This document shows positions 21,987 through 32,684 of a DNA stretch of 64,000 bases, piece by piece. The notes beneath the pieces were generated by a model. It worked only from the letters and a program-made list of their open reading frames with translations, was not told where the DNA came from and made no database searches. This DNA is from Hemerocallis citrina (taxonomy: Eukaryota > Streptophyta > Magnoliopsida > Asparagales > Asphodelaceae): assembly GCA_017893485.1 (NCBI GenBank), contig CM030365.1:48915712-48979711 (forward strand), in the 5' to 3' direction. Position 1 is the stretch's first letter. Every line of letters starts with the position of its first letter. The position numbers were made by a program, and so were the translations under genes.

Positions 21987-23300
21987 AAAAGGTATCTAAG
22001 TGCCCAAAAATGTGAAAAGTACATTTTCAAACAGTAAGCACAAAGAAGGCAGGAGTGGCAATATTGGGATCTTTCGGGCCCCATTTTCATGGAGAAACAC
22101 GCTCGGTGAAACCCAAGCTTCTAGACTATGTAGACAACAAGCTAATCATCATAAGTGAGGTATATACAAATCCCAACAACTGTCACACATACAATTTGCA
22201 TTTTAAAGTTATACCCTAAAATAGTGAGCAACTTTTTACTCCATTGCTATGTGAGTCACAAAAATGGTTACTCTATAACTTAAAATGAGAATACAATTAG
22301 CGCAACTCAATCCACATATTCATAACAATTTCTAAGGTTATTAATCAACAACTTTAAGTTCACATTGCAAGTCTAAATCATGATAACATGCAATATAGCA
22401 AAAACAGTAAGTCTGGTAATCAATACACGGTTTATGTTTACTGAAAATATCATTATAAATTGAATACTACTTAGAAATTTAAAATCTCAGTCATTCCAGA
22501 AAGGCCTAAGTGTCAGCCACAGTTTCTTAGTTGAAGTCTCCTTCAAATTTTATAATTTATGTGATCAAAAGAGTCATTATTTAACATGCATGCAATAATT
22601 TTCAGAACAGACCAACAATCAACTAGTGCTGACGTAAAAACTATTTAAAAATATCAAATGATTTCTAACCTTCACAAAATTTGGAACAAAATCTCTTACA
22701 CATAGTAGCAGTACAAATCTAAAATTTAAACCATTCTATTAAATATTTACAAAGTTATGGTCCTTTGAAAAACAACTCAAACAGAACAGTTAAACATTCA
22801 ACTATGTTTTTCTTTTAAAACAGTTAGTGATTTCAGATTTTATTAAAATAACAAACGTTGTCAAAAAATTATGAAATTTAATATGCTAGTTCTATACACA
22901 GAGAAGTAACATATATCAAAATTACATCTAGATTTTTGATGTAATCTGAGAGATATTAGCCTTTGAAAAACAGGACATAAAATGCATTCAATTCTATTTT
23001 CTCTTATAACTAGTAACAAGTTCGTATTTAGTTAAAATAGCAAATAAAATCCAAAATTTTCGAAATTTGGTGGAAAGACGCCTAACATGCATATGTTACT
23101 GTCATAAAAATTTCAATCTAAAATTCATTGTATTTACGAAGTTATAGTTTCCATACCTAAGGTGAAATTTCAGGACAACAACTCAAGAAGCATTTCTATG
23201 TTCTACTAGCACAATTTCATACCAAAAATTTCTATCATGCAACACAATCATTCCAGCATTCATATCAATCATGCAATCATACGAAAAGAATTTTCAAACA
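21987..23300 (-). other. AT-rich body of the reverse LTR
   Basis: On the minus strand this follows the donor-like site near 23325 and is A/T-rich and stop-rich, like the corresponding intron-like part of the other long LTRs. No gene, RNA or nested element is recognised. Confidence 0.6.
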
Positions 23301-23578
23301 ATCAAGAGATTCAAGAGACACCCGCCTTGATTGTTGATGAAATTGGTACTCTCCAAGCTCCAAGCTCCTTGTTCTCCTTGCTCCTTGTTCCTTGTGCTAG
23401 CTCCTTCTTGCTCCACTTTGGCTCCTTGCTTTTCCCCGTTTTAGAATGTAGAGAAGTAGGGGAGTGTTTAGAAGTAGTTTAGAGTATAGGAGATAGTTGG
23501 ATTGAAGTTGAAAGTGAGAAAGTGGGCTAGGGCTTTTGGGGAGGGGTATAAATAAAGAGAGGGGGAGTTTGGCATGAT

Positions 23579-23580
23579 GT

Positions 23581-23630
<50 letters not shown>
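23579..23630. repeat. (GA)n microsatellite
   Basis: About 25 GA dinucleotides. Read leftward it is a CT-rich stretch just upstream of the TATA region of the reverse LTR. Confidence 0.95.
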
Positions 23631-24299
23631 GGCTTGGGTGTGAGAGTGGACAACCCTTTATGGTTCCACAACCACTCAAGTGTGTTAGGGTTCCCATAAA
23701 CCCTAGATCCTTCATGATTCAAACACAAAATATCTTCACTCTCTCTCTTCTTCCGTCCAACCACCAACATTACACATACAATTTTTTAAGGCAAGAATTT
23801 CACTAACTCATGCAACATATTCACATATAAAATATTATCATATAAATAATTGTTAATCATTTATACTTTCTATCTCAATTATAGTTAAGATAAACATACA
23901 CCGTTGTCGACTTCAAAACATATCGAATAATAATATGTTTCAACACCTACTTAATTAAAATTGAGAAAATTCATTAATATGTGCGACTCTCAATCGTGCA
24001 CATATAAATATTCAAATACACCTCGTGCCTCATGCCTCACACTACGGCATGGCACTCCGAGCCACACGCGAGTCGCTCCGCGCTTCATACCTTGTGTTTC
24101 GCACCTTGTACCTAGTCCCTCGGCATGGTACACCGAGCTAATTGCGAGTTGCTTCATCCTTCATGCCTCGGCCCCTGGCAACCGAACCTTTAGACCCCTG
24201 GACAAACGAATCTAATATCACAGTGGTAAACATATCTTCACGCTGATGCGATTTCCTCTGCGAGTTACCTACTCCTCGAAGGTTGCAAAAAGCCAACCT

Positions 24300-24317
24300 C
24301 CGAGAGTGGGAGGCTTA
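24300..24317 (+). promoter_or_regulatory. Polypurine tract of Tat copy 1
   Basis: CCGAGAGTGGGAGGCTTA directly precedes the 3' LTR start and is the purine-rich primer site for plus-strand DNA synthesis. Confidence 0.7.
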
Positions 24318-24918
24318 TGATGTGGGTGAAAACCACTACTGATCGACACCACAAGATTCTCGCTCGAATCCCAAGGCTCCTATGGCCAGGAAAGCAATCT
24401 CACAAGAACAACAAGCCCGGGATCAGCTCACGGGCCATCCATGGGCCCACTACTATGGATCAGCCCACATGGAACGATTGGCTAGTCATCTATGGAAAGT
24501 GATTAAATCCCCTAAAGTCAGGGGATTAATTATCCAATCAGATTTCTTAATCCGCGGAATTTAATTAGACAGCTGGAAAAATTTTTCCAAACTGATTCTC
24601 CATGGTTCTATAAATACAAGCCCCTCCTATTTTACTAGGTAATCAACTTTTTGCCACTAAACCCTAATTTACATCCCTTGATTCTGACTTGATCGTCGGA
24701 GGGCCTGTCATCGAAAAAATTCCCGGTGTTTCAGGTTTTTCGCACAAATTCACAAATTCACAAATTCACAAATTCACAAATTCAACCACCACCAGATCAA
24801 CAAATTTAAATAAATGCTTGCCTCTCATCAGAATCAGATCAACGGCTGAGATTTGAGATTTCCATCAATTACAAGAACTCATCATCTGTTGCTCCCACAC
24901 CATAAATCAATAACATCA
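24318..24918 (+). repeat. 3' LTR of Tat copy 1
   Basis: 601 bp, TGATGTGGGTG to AACATCA, followed by the CTTTC target duplication. It contains TATAAATAC at 24609-24617, the block TGACTTGATCGTCGGAGGG, and five copies of an 8-bp CACAAATT unit at 24743-24783. Its 3' end resembles the LTR end of copy 2 (CTGTTGCTCCCACACC in both). Confidence 0.9.
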
Positions 24919-24923
24919 CTTTC

Positions 24924-25580
24924 CTTTCTATTAATTCCTAAAAACCACATTTTTCTTGCCGAATCTTTTTTGAATTTATCTTTCAATGATAATTTGTGTT
25001 CTTTTTTTATATAATTTTTTCCTTTCTCTAATGTAGCCTTTTTTAACATTGTTTTTTAATTTACAGGAGATGTCCTCAAGAGCCATAAGTATGTTCAAAG
25101 ATAAAGTTTTTACAAGAAAAAAATTACAATTGTAAACAATGTGAAATATGCATCGTTCAAATACATTTTTCTTCTACTTTATTCAATGGAAATCATTTTA
25201 AGTAATGTATTATACCTTGACTTTTTTTCCTTTTCGCTAAGAAGCAAAGAGCGGCCAAACTATTTTCCAAAATTAAAACCCCAACTTCACATTTCAGCGT
25301 TCTTAACTTTATTACAACTATTAAATTTGAGTTGTATTTTTTTTTATTTTTTGGTATTTAATTGCTCTCCAAAGACTTGCTACAAGTTGATACTACAAGG
25401 AGTTTTGAATCGTCACAACGACGATGGTTGCCACCACATCCTGAGTCCTCCCCATCAAGTGCAACAATGTAATTGCCAAAAGAGTAAGTTGCAAAAGGCA
25501 TGGGTGTGAAGGAGAGGAGAACAAAAGTTGAAGCATAATGCTCTTTTCTTCTAACATATATCTTATCCACATGAGGATAC
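24924..25580. other. Host spacer between the two Tat elements
   Basis: AT-rich sequence lying outside both Tat insertions, the only host-level DNA right of 7913. I see no convincing gene; the ORFs at 25141-25509 and 25358-25611 lack codon structure or known motifs and overlap on opposite strands. Confidence 0.5.
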
Positions 25581-26289
25581 TGATATGGGTAAAAATGATG
25601 GCTAATCCCATCCGTTTGATCCTAGCACGAATGTCACGCCCTACTTCCCGTTATACAGAAACTCAGACACATAACTGAGGCCCAGCGAATAAGATAAGTT
25701 TACCAACTCATATCATCCATAAGATGCACAATACCATTAAGCTCAACAATACAATAATAATTACATGAATTAGAATATAATACAATAACCAATATCTGAG
25801 ATACAAGAACTTACAGAATGCTCGAGAGTATACGATGCAATAACAGTTTGTCAAGTTCCATCAGTGCTCCATCGTCTATACCTGTATAAACTTTAACTTA
25901 AAAGAAAGAGGGAGGGGTACCCGTTAGACCAAGCTTTAGCCGAAAAGTAGTAGCAAGCAGTGAAAAAAATAAAGGACGATTTGACAGTAAACAATGAACT
26001 AGAACTATATCAGAGGTCAATAAATGATAGACGATAACAAGATCAAAAGTCGATAATCAATGGTACAATGGTTGATAATTACTAGTCAATAATGAGTGGT
26101 TCAATAAACAATAGTCGATGATCAATATTCGATAATCAATTATCGATATTCAATAAAGTCAATCTTAGGTCTACCAGTCTTTTATTATCTTATCTAATGC
26201 ACGTAATTCTGCGTCCCATACCACAGGTTCAGTGTATATAAACAGTGATTGTTTAGACTATAGTGGTGGATTCTAGAGGGTCGTATACT

Positions 26290-26349
26290 CGGTAACAATA
26301 ATCAATAATCAATAACGATAATTGATAATCCATAATCAATAATTCATAA
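26290..26349. repeat. ATAATCC-type heptamer repeats, left part
   Basis: Degenerate ATAATCC and ATAATCA units in the reverse LTR. The array resumes at 29407-29475 after the nested solo LTR that split it. Confidence 0.8.
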
Positions 26350-29300
26350 TGTAGTACCCCGGATAAAATAAACTTTCACATTGAATATATATATAGATTG
26401 AAATTGGTTAAGTATATGAATAACTTCAATTGAATATGGATTGTATGTTCATACTTGTGCTTAAGGGTTAGAGTTAGGGTTATTTCTTTTGACCTAGGGT
26501 TAGGAACTAACCATAATCTTGATAAACCGTTTGATCATCTTGATGAGATCCAATGGGTGGAAGTGTTCATGAAGGAAATGATCAAGAATTGTCTAGATTG
26601 TGCCTTGAACATTCTAGTACCTAGTGTGTTGGCACCCATCCACACCTTTCCCTTCCACTCACTCAAACCCCTCCCATCCTAGCCCTACATCTTGGCCAGC
26701 CCAGAACCAAACCCTAGAACCTCCTCCATTTTTTATAAATGTCCACCTCCATTCACCTTCTCATTCTTCTTCTCATCTAGTGTTCAAAAAAAAAAAAGAG
26801 AAAAAGGAGGAATTTTTAAATAGTAGAAGAAGTAGAAGAGAGGAGTTAGCCAACAACATCTACACTTTGGATTATAGGAAGATCAAGTGACCAACTTGAA
26901 GAAGGAAGGTAGGGAAGCAAGCTAAGCTAAGGATTTCTCTTGCAACTTAGGGTGAGTGATTTCTAAACTCTAACTTAGTATTTTTGTGTATAAATTAGTA
27001 TGTAGTAGTAGCTAATAAGACTTTTTACCATGTATAAGTATTTGACATGCTAAGATAAAATACAATTGTATGGTAGTACAACTTATAGCCTGATTTTTGT
27101 TGAAGAACATATAGGAAGCATGCTGACTTAAAAATTTCTACAGAGCAAACGACTTAGAATTTGGTCATAAAATTTTATTGTCATGTTCTAGGATGAGTTG
27201 GGAGTATCCTCTAATTTTTTCAGATTTTTCTGGGTTTGTTTAGTAGCCTAACAAAAATTGTTCTTTCAGAATAGAATGCATAAAGAAAAACTATGTTTGT
27301 ACTGAAAATAAAGTCATGTTTGGAAGGTCATATTCTGGAATTGGTAAGGTATTTTAAGCTAATTTTTTTACTGGATACTCTTGTATGTGTCTACAACTAT
27401 AGTTTCAAATTTCGTATTTTTCTGAGTTTGCAACTGGTCTGAAAATCAGAATTGAGTCTGCCCTGTTTTAAGATTGAAATTCATCAATTTATAACTACTT
27501 TTGGGTGCATGATATTGTAATGAAATTTGTACGGTAGTTTTTAGCATGAGTCTACATCATGATTCTAAAATTTTAGAATTGTTGATAAGATTTGATGGAG
27601 TTTTAAAAATAGATTGTATAAAGGGGTAGAGACCCTGTCTAAAAAATAGAAGGATGTTTATGCTAAATTTAGAAGGTCATAAATCTCTATGTATTATGAA
27701 TCTAGATGCAACTTTTGGACACAATTGAATGGTATATGTTTAGTTATAGAACCTCAAATTTCATAAGCCTTGGACTTATGGTTGATTTTTTAGGGAATTT
27801 TAACCAGACTGTATCTAGTTTCTAGCTCAGATTGCATGGTCTATGAATTTGTGCTTTTCTGGGGTAATGTGTTTGGAATCTGCAAAAGTGATTAACTAGA
27901 GATTTGGAGTGGATACTCTTAGCTTTCCAAAAAGCCTAGAATCATGTAATTCCAAGTTGTGTAGTAATAGATATGAATTTCAAAAGTACTGGACAGATCT
28001 AGTCTTCTTGGAAGTTGTCACTTTTCGCGTGTTTGTGATTTTCCCTCAAACTCCTAAGTTTTGGATTGAGATTAGTGGTATTTCTATACCCAAAATGCTT
28101 GTTTTTTTTTGGTGTATTATGTTGTTAAGACGTGGATGGAGACTTGAACATCGTTTGAGTCATTGATATTGTCTAGATAGTTGCCCTATAGCTATCAACC
28201 GTTAGGCTAGGATTGTAACTTCCGCCTCGATGTTAAAAGCTGCCAAACTTAGGCGCCAATAGAGTCATAGAGAATGATCACGGGCCGAGGTTGTGGACAA
28301 GACTCCTAATAGGGGAAGTGGCGAGCAAGGTGATCGCATCGCCGGAGCCGCGGGTTGATAGACAGGGACTAGGGTTTTTACTGGGGAAAACACATGAGAC
28401 TAGGTATAACCTAGATTATGGATCAAGTTTGTGACCATACCCTTATAACATATCCAGGTAGACTCAGTATTAGTTAGGAATGCTGACATCTATAAATTGC
28501 ATTAGTTTTCTAGCGAACTAATAGTCGGGTGTTGTACTCCCCTGTCGTAGGGGTACGTGCTACATACCTCGCTCTGTTAATTCCTGAAGCACCGTGGTCA
28601 AGAACGGGAGAGTCATGTCGGATACGGGGAAGTAGACCCTCGAGTCCGTCATGTTCTATGTCGGTAACGAACGGGCCGTAGGGTTGCGAACTCTATGCGC
28701 TTTCGGTGCCAACTTGGTGCGAGGAGTACCTTGTAGTTCGTCACGGCTTTCGAGTGAGGTTCAGGCTCCGGACACTACTAAGTGACTGCAGTACGGGTGG
28801 GGCCAAAAATCTGAAACCCCATTCAACCACGTGTGTCTGTTAGGAACAGGATGAATATAAGAATAGGATGCATGGCGAGGGTTCGAAACCCTGAACTTGG
28901 AGACAACGGCTTGATTTAGGATGTATGTAGAATGGGATGCATGTGTTTTTAAAGTGTTGCCTGCATTAGAGTAAGTGCATCATCGAACTGTGCATTAGAC
29001 TACTAGGTCATACCACACACGGACACTTTAACCACTAATTACACTTGCCTATTAAATTACACTTTTATATTGCATCAAGTTTTGTTTGTCAGTTGGAGAT
29101 CGCTGCTTTTATTAGCTTTGCGTTAGTAGAATTACTGACGTGCCTACTCTTTTAGGTACCAAATGTCGATCCATACGAACAGAAGAGATCAGCCAGATGA
29201 AGCATCCGAGTGGCAGTACCAAGTGTTCGATATTTTTTATTATTATTTTGAAAGAATCTGATTGTAATTATTGTAACACTTGAGACTTGTAAACTTTCTT

Positions 29301-29406
29301 TGAATAAATTTTTTTAATTTCCCTGTATTTTCCTGTGTTGTGACTGTTTGAAGGAAAGATTCTGGTTTGTGTCACGAATCGCAGTATAGGGATTCGGGGC
29401 GCTACA
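26350..29406 (+). mobile_element. Solo long LTR, 3.06 kb
   Basis: TGTAGTACCCCGG to GGGGCGCTACA with an exact CATAA duplication (26345-26349, 29407-29411). TATAAAT at 26734-26740, donor-like AGG|GTGAGTGATTTC at 26952, then a long AT-rich stretch and a GC-richer 3' third (28190-28800) without coding potential. A decayed form of the LTR palindrome is near 29123. No internal region or second LTR is present. Confidence 0.88.
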
Positions 29407-29475
29407 CATAATCCATAATCCATGATCCATGATCCATTATCCATAATCTATAATCCATAATCCATAATCCATAAC
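29407..29475. repeat. ATAATCC-type heptamer repeats, right part
   Basis: About ten units of ATAATCC/ATGATCC, the continuation of the array at 26290-26349. Confidence 0.85.
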
Positions 29476-31827
29476 AATAATGTAGGGAAACATAGGCCCC
29501 TTCTCTGAGTACAGCCTCCTATATTGTCCACTACTAGGTCGATCCTTATTACCTCGGCTTGTTATCATTTTATTACAATCAATTATAAACATGCAATCAA
29601 TACGATTAATGAGAACGGTGGTATCAAGAATTATGCAATGGGTACAATCGATGAGAACGGTAGTATCAATAATATGCAATACTTGAAATATGCACAGTTG
29701 AATTCATTAAATATGGAAAATAATAGGTTTATATGCAAAAATGTAACAATGCAAGTTCTGGACAGCAACACCTATTGGTACTTAAATTTACTTTCCCACT
29801 GCTCCGGGAATGCAAATCTGATTCCATCACGGGTTCCAAAAACTAGACCCCCTTCCGGTTCCAACACATATTTATATGATACATTATAGTTACAATAGCA
29901 ATGTATATAAATTCATTCTTTACTGGTTTTGTGTATAGTCCCTGTTCTGAAAATTACAATAAGACAACACTAAAACGTCAATAACTTACAATCTATGAAT
30001 CAAATTGAGAATCCGTAAGATGTTCTGGAATCAAGACTCAGTGTGATACAATTTCTATGTACAAAGTTCTAAATTTCAGTGAAGTAAACTGAGTTGAAAC
30101 CTTAGTACAAGATCAAGCAATTTATTGGGCAGTAAAGTTGAATGTCCGATAACACGATAAATTAACCATTCAAGATTTAAATTAATAAAACTGACACGAT
30201 AAGAAGACTATGAATCAATAACATGGTACGATTAAAAAAACTATTATCAATTCAATAACTACTTGCCGGAGGTCAAAGAAAATGCTTGCACAGGAACAAT
30301 AAAAAGTGTACAAGAGATACTTACTTGATACGTGACGATTATGAATGCAGCGAGTGGACGAACGATGATAAGCGAGACGGCAACGAACAACAGCAGCTGT
30401 AGCGAATAGATGGAGAGATGGTGGCAATGGCAACTACATAGATGGCAGCAAGGCATGGGGTACATGGTGGCTATTTTGTTGCAGCAGCATGGTCGGCAGC
30501 GGTGGAGGCAATCGAGGGATGATCAGTCGTGGGAGAGAGAGGGCTGCGGTGTAGGAGACAGCGAGGTGGAGCTACGGTAGTGTGGTCGGTAGGTGCTGTT
30601 GAGGTTGGCACAGTGGAAAGGAGATGATAACTGCAGACTGGTCGGCTCGAAGGTGTTGGCTATGAGGAGGAGCAGCAGCTCAGGCTGGGTTCTCGGGGTG
30701 GCAAGGAAGGGTGGCAGTGTGGGATGCTGGCATCGAGGCGTCGGTGAGGCTGGTGGTACGGTGAGAGGATTTGCAATGCGGCAAGGAGCTCAGGGAGCGG
30801 TAGTAAGGAGATGGGTTATGTGTGGTGGAGTTTGAGGTGGGCAGTTGGGATGGTGGTGTTGTGGTGTGGCTGAAGCAAGATGGCATTGGGGTTGAGGTGT
30901 AAGACGACGGTGGTGCGGTGATGTTGGGTCACTGCAGTGGTGAGGATAGCTGTGTGGCGATAGGGTGATGGAGGGGATGGCGGGCAATGGTGGTGATAGT
31001 CGGTTGAAGGAGCTTCGGTGGTCGGTGATGGTGCATGTGGTGGCTTCGATGGAGGGAAGCAATCAGGTGGAGGTGAGGGAGGTGTCCGGGGTGCTTGCGA
31101 TGGTGGCACTCGGAGGGCCAGCAAGGTGGCTTCGAGAGATGGCGATGGTGAGAGCATTAGGATTGGTGAGGTTGCAGTGGTGAGAGGGAGGAGACTTGCA
31201 GTGGTGTTGTGGGGCATTGGGAGTGGGGTGCAGCAGTGGTGGGAGCTGTTGGTGGTGATGGTGATGATGGGTTTGGGAGTTTTGGTTGGATGAAGATGAA
31301 GGTGAAAAAGATTAATAAAGTGGTTAGGAGATTATGGAGTTGTTAGGAGTTATAATAGGAGGTGATTTAGTTTAGTGGGGAATTAGTTAGGAGATTATGG
31401 GGGGTGATTTGTGTGCAGTTAAGGAGGTATTCGGGTAAGGCTTGGGCTAACGGCCGGGCTTGGGTTTTAGTTAATGCATTTGGATATTAGGATATGGGCT
31501 TGAGTTTATGTGTGGGCTTCAATAAAAATAATTATAGTTGGGATTAGAATTTAAATATGAGCTTACAAAATAATTTAACAAATTATTGAATTGATTGGGA
31601 GCTTTGGCTTAAATCTAATTAAAAGATCAATAGAATGAAAACTTGGGCTTTTCATGAAATAATCAAATAGTAGTATTATAAAATGGATTAGGAAAAGCTG
31701 GGTTCTAACAAAATAATTGAATATCCAAAGGGAAGAAATCAGATTCAAAAGAATAGTAGGATTTATTAGGAAGATTGAAATTCAGAAAAATAAATACAAA
31801 TCCATATAAACAGGAACGAGGGTTACA

Positions 31828-32345
31828 ACGGATCACAAAGCGAACTGGGACAAGATGGCAATTTTGTGTACAAACTTATGCCCAGGAACGATTCATGGGC
31901 CTCACTCAGGCCCATTAGTCCATCTCAGCCGCCCGCAAAGGCTTTATCAGCCATCTCTGACCAGTAGTCAAATCCCGGATAATTAGGGAGTTAACTGCTT
32001 AATCTTATCCCTAATCACCGAAATTTTATTTAGCAGCCAGGCTTTCCCTAACATGTTCTTATTGCCCTATAAATACATGGCCCCCTCCGCTGTTATGACG
32101 TGATCACATTTTTACCACATAATCCCTCTTTTTTACCATTGACTATTGACTTGAGCATCGTAGGGTCTATGGCCGGGAATCCTCCCGGTGTTTCAGTCTT
32201 TTTTGCAGGTACTCGACGGTCGTTGTGTCCATACACCCCAACCATACTAGCCTCACATTAGGGTCCGATCTACGACTGAGATCGGATTTTCCTCTCCAAC
32301 AAAAGAACTCACAATCTGTTGCTCCCACACCTGAAAAATAGCAGC
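31828..32345 (+). repeat. 5' LTR of Tat copy 2, main part
   Basis: It resumes after the inserted reverse LTR with GATCACAAAGCG. It contains TATAAATA at 32068-32075, TGACTTGAGCATCGTAGGG and CTCCCGGTGTTTCAGTC, the conserved R-U5 block of Tat LTRs, and ends near AGCAGCA. Confidence 0.85.
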
Positions 32346-32352
32346 ATTAGAT

Positions 32353-32370
32353 TGGCACCATCCGTGAGAA
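32353..32370 (+). promoter_or_regulatory. Primer binding site of Tat copy 2
   Basis: TGGCACCATCCGTGAGAA lies a few bases after the LTR end and resembles the TGGCGCCGTCTGTGGGAA-type primer site usual in Tat elements, with a few substitutions. Confidence 0.65.
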
Positions 32371-32451
32371 AACAGATCCGAGCCTCCGACTCAGACCCTA
32401 CTCTGTAGCAGGCATATATAGCCCCCAAGGCCAAGAAAACCATTACCGCAG

Positions 32452-32684
32452 GTGGCCAGGCCAACCCTCCACCTCGACCTTCCACCTCCTCCTCGAACAT
32501 TGCGCAGTCGAGCAGCTAGTCAGGGGTCGGAACAGAATCGGGTCAAGCACCCGCAAGCTCCAACTCTGAGTGCCTCCTGCTCAGTTGCATGGAGGAACGA
32601 GCCCCTCCGAAACATCATAAACAACAGACTGAATGAGGACCACCTTCGAAATCCCATCAGTCGCTCCAGAAATGAGGAACCTTC
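32452..32684 (+). pseudogene. Tat gag N-terminus, copy 2, first part
   Basis: An open frame rich in proline, serine and arginine ends in RNEEPS where the LTR at 32685 is inserted. The same frame resumes at 36228. Such low-complexity N-terminal regions precede the gag core in Tat elements. No functional start can be assigned; the frame opens without a secure ATG. Confidence 0.55.

Larger units (their letters stand above)
16474..24020 (-). mobile_element. Reverse-oriented solo long LTR (split)
   Basis: It runs from TGTAGCGCACTGAATTT on the left to ATTCAAATACA on the right, with an exact CCTCG duplication at 16469-16473 and 24021-24025. It interrupts the tandem array. Without its own insertion (18353-21986 plus duplication) it is about 3.9 kb. 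Read on the minus strand it has a start TGTATTTGAATATT, a TATA region (GGTATAAATAAA on one strand, near 23546-23557), a leader, a donor-like AAG|GCGGGTGT near 23325, a long AT-rich stretch, a short repeat zone near 17040-17300 and the conserved palindrome at 16721-16740. No internal coding region or second LTR is present. Confidence 0.85.
7914..24918 (+). mobile_element. Tat-lineage Ty3 retrotransposon, copy 1 (gag only)
   Basis: It is bounded by a 5-bp duplication, CTTTC, at 7909-7913 and 24919-24923. In order it has a 5' LTR (7914-8372, cut by an insertion), a gag pseudogene (12690-13852), 3' tandem repeats, part of an antisense gene (14425-15400), more tandem repeats, a polypurine tract (24300-24317) and a 3' LTR (24318-24918). 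Protease, reverse transcriptase and integrase are missing: the gag C-terminus runs straight into the repeats. It was invaded at 8373 by a long-LTR element and at 16474 by a reverse-oriented long LTR, itself invaded at 18353. The layout matches non-autonomous gag-only elements mobilised by full-length relatives such as copy 2. Confidence 0.85.
25632..31827 (-). mobile_element. Reverse-oriented solo long LTR in the copy 2 LTR (split)
   Basis: Left end TGTCACGCCCTACTTCCC, the reverse complement of the 3' end of the LTR at 32685-36222 (same family). Right end GAGGGTTACA. Duplication ACGAA on the left (25627-25631) and ACGGA on the right (31828-31832). It holds the solo LTR 26350-29406; net length is about 3.1 kb. 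Read leftward, a donor CAA|GTAAGTATCTC lies at 30324. The GC-rich, GGTGG-rich part at 30480-31300 is leader-like and gives spurious ORFs on both strands. Confidence 0.8.

Noticed and set aside
28190..28800. GC-rich stretch considered as rRNA or 5S-like (Cassandra-type) sequence
   Set aside because: No 5S promoter boxes or rRNA motifs could be matched; it lies inside a solo LTR and resembles the 3' third of related LTRs.
30480..31300. Overlapping ORFs on both strands, glycine/valine- or proline/threonine-rich
   Set aside because: The region is GGTGG-type low complexity in the leader part of a reverse LTR; all frames stay open because stops are rare there.
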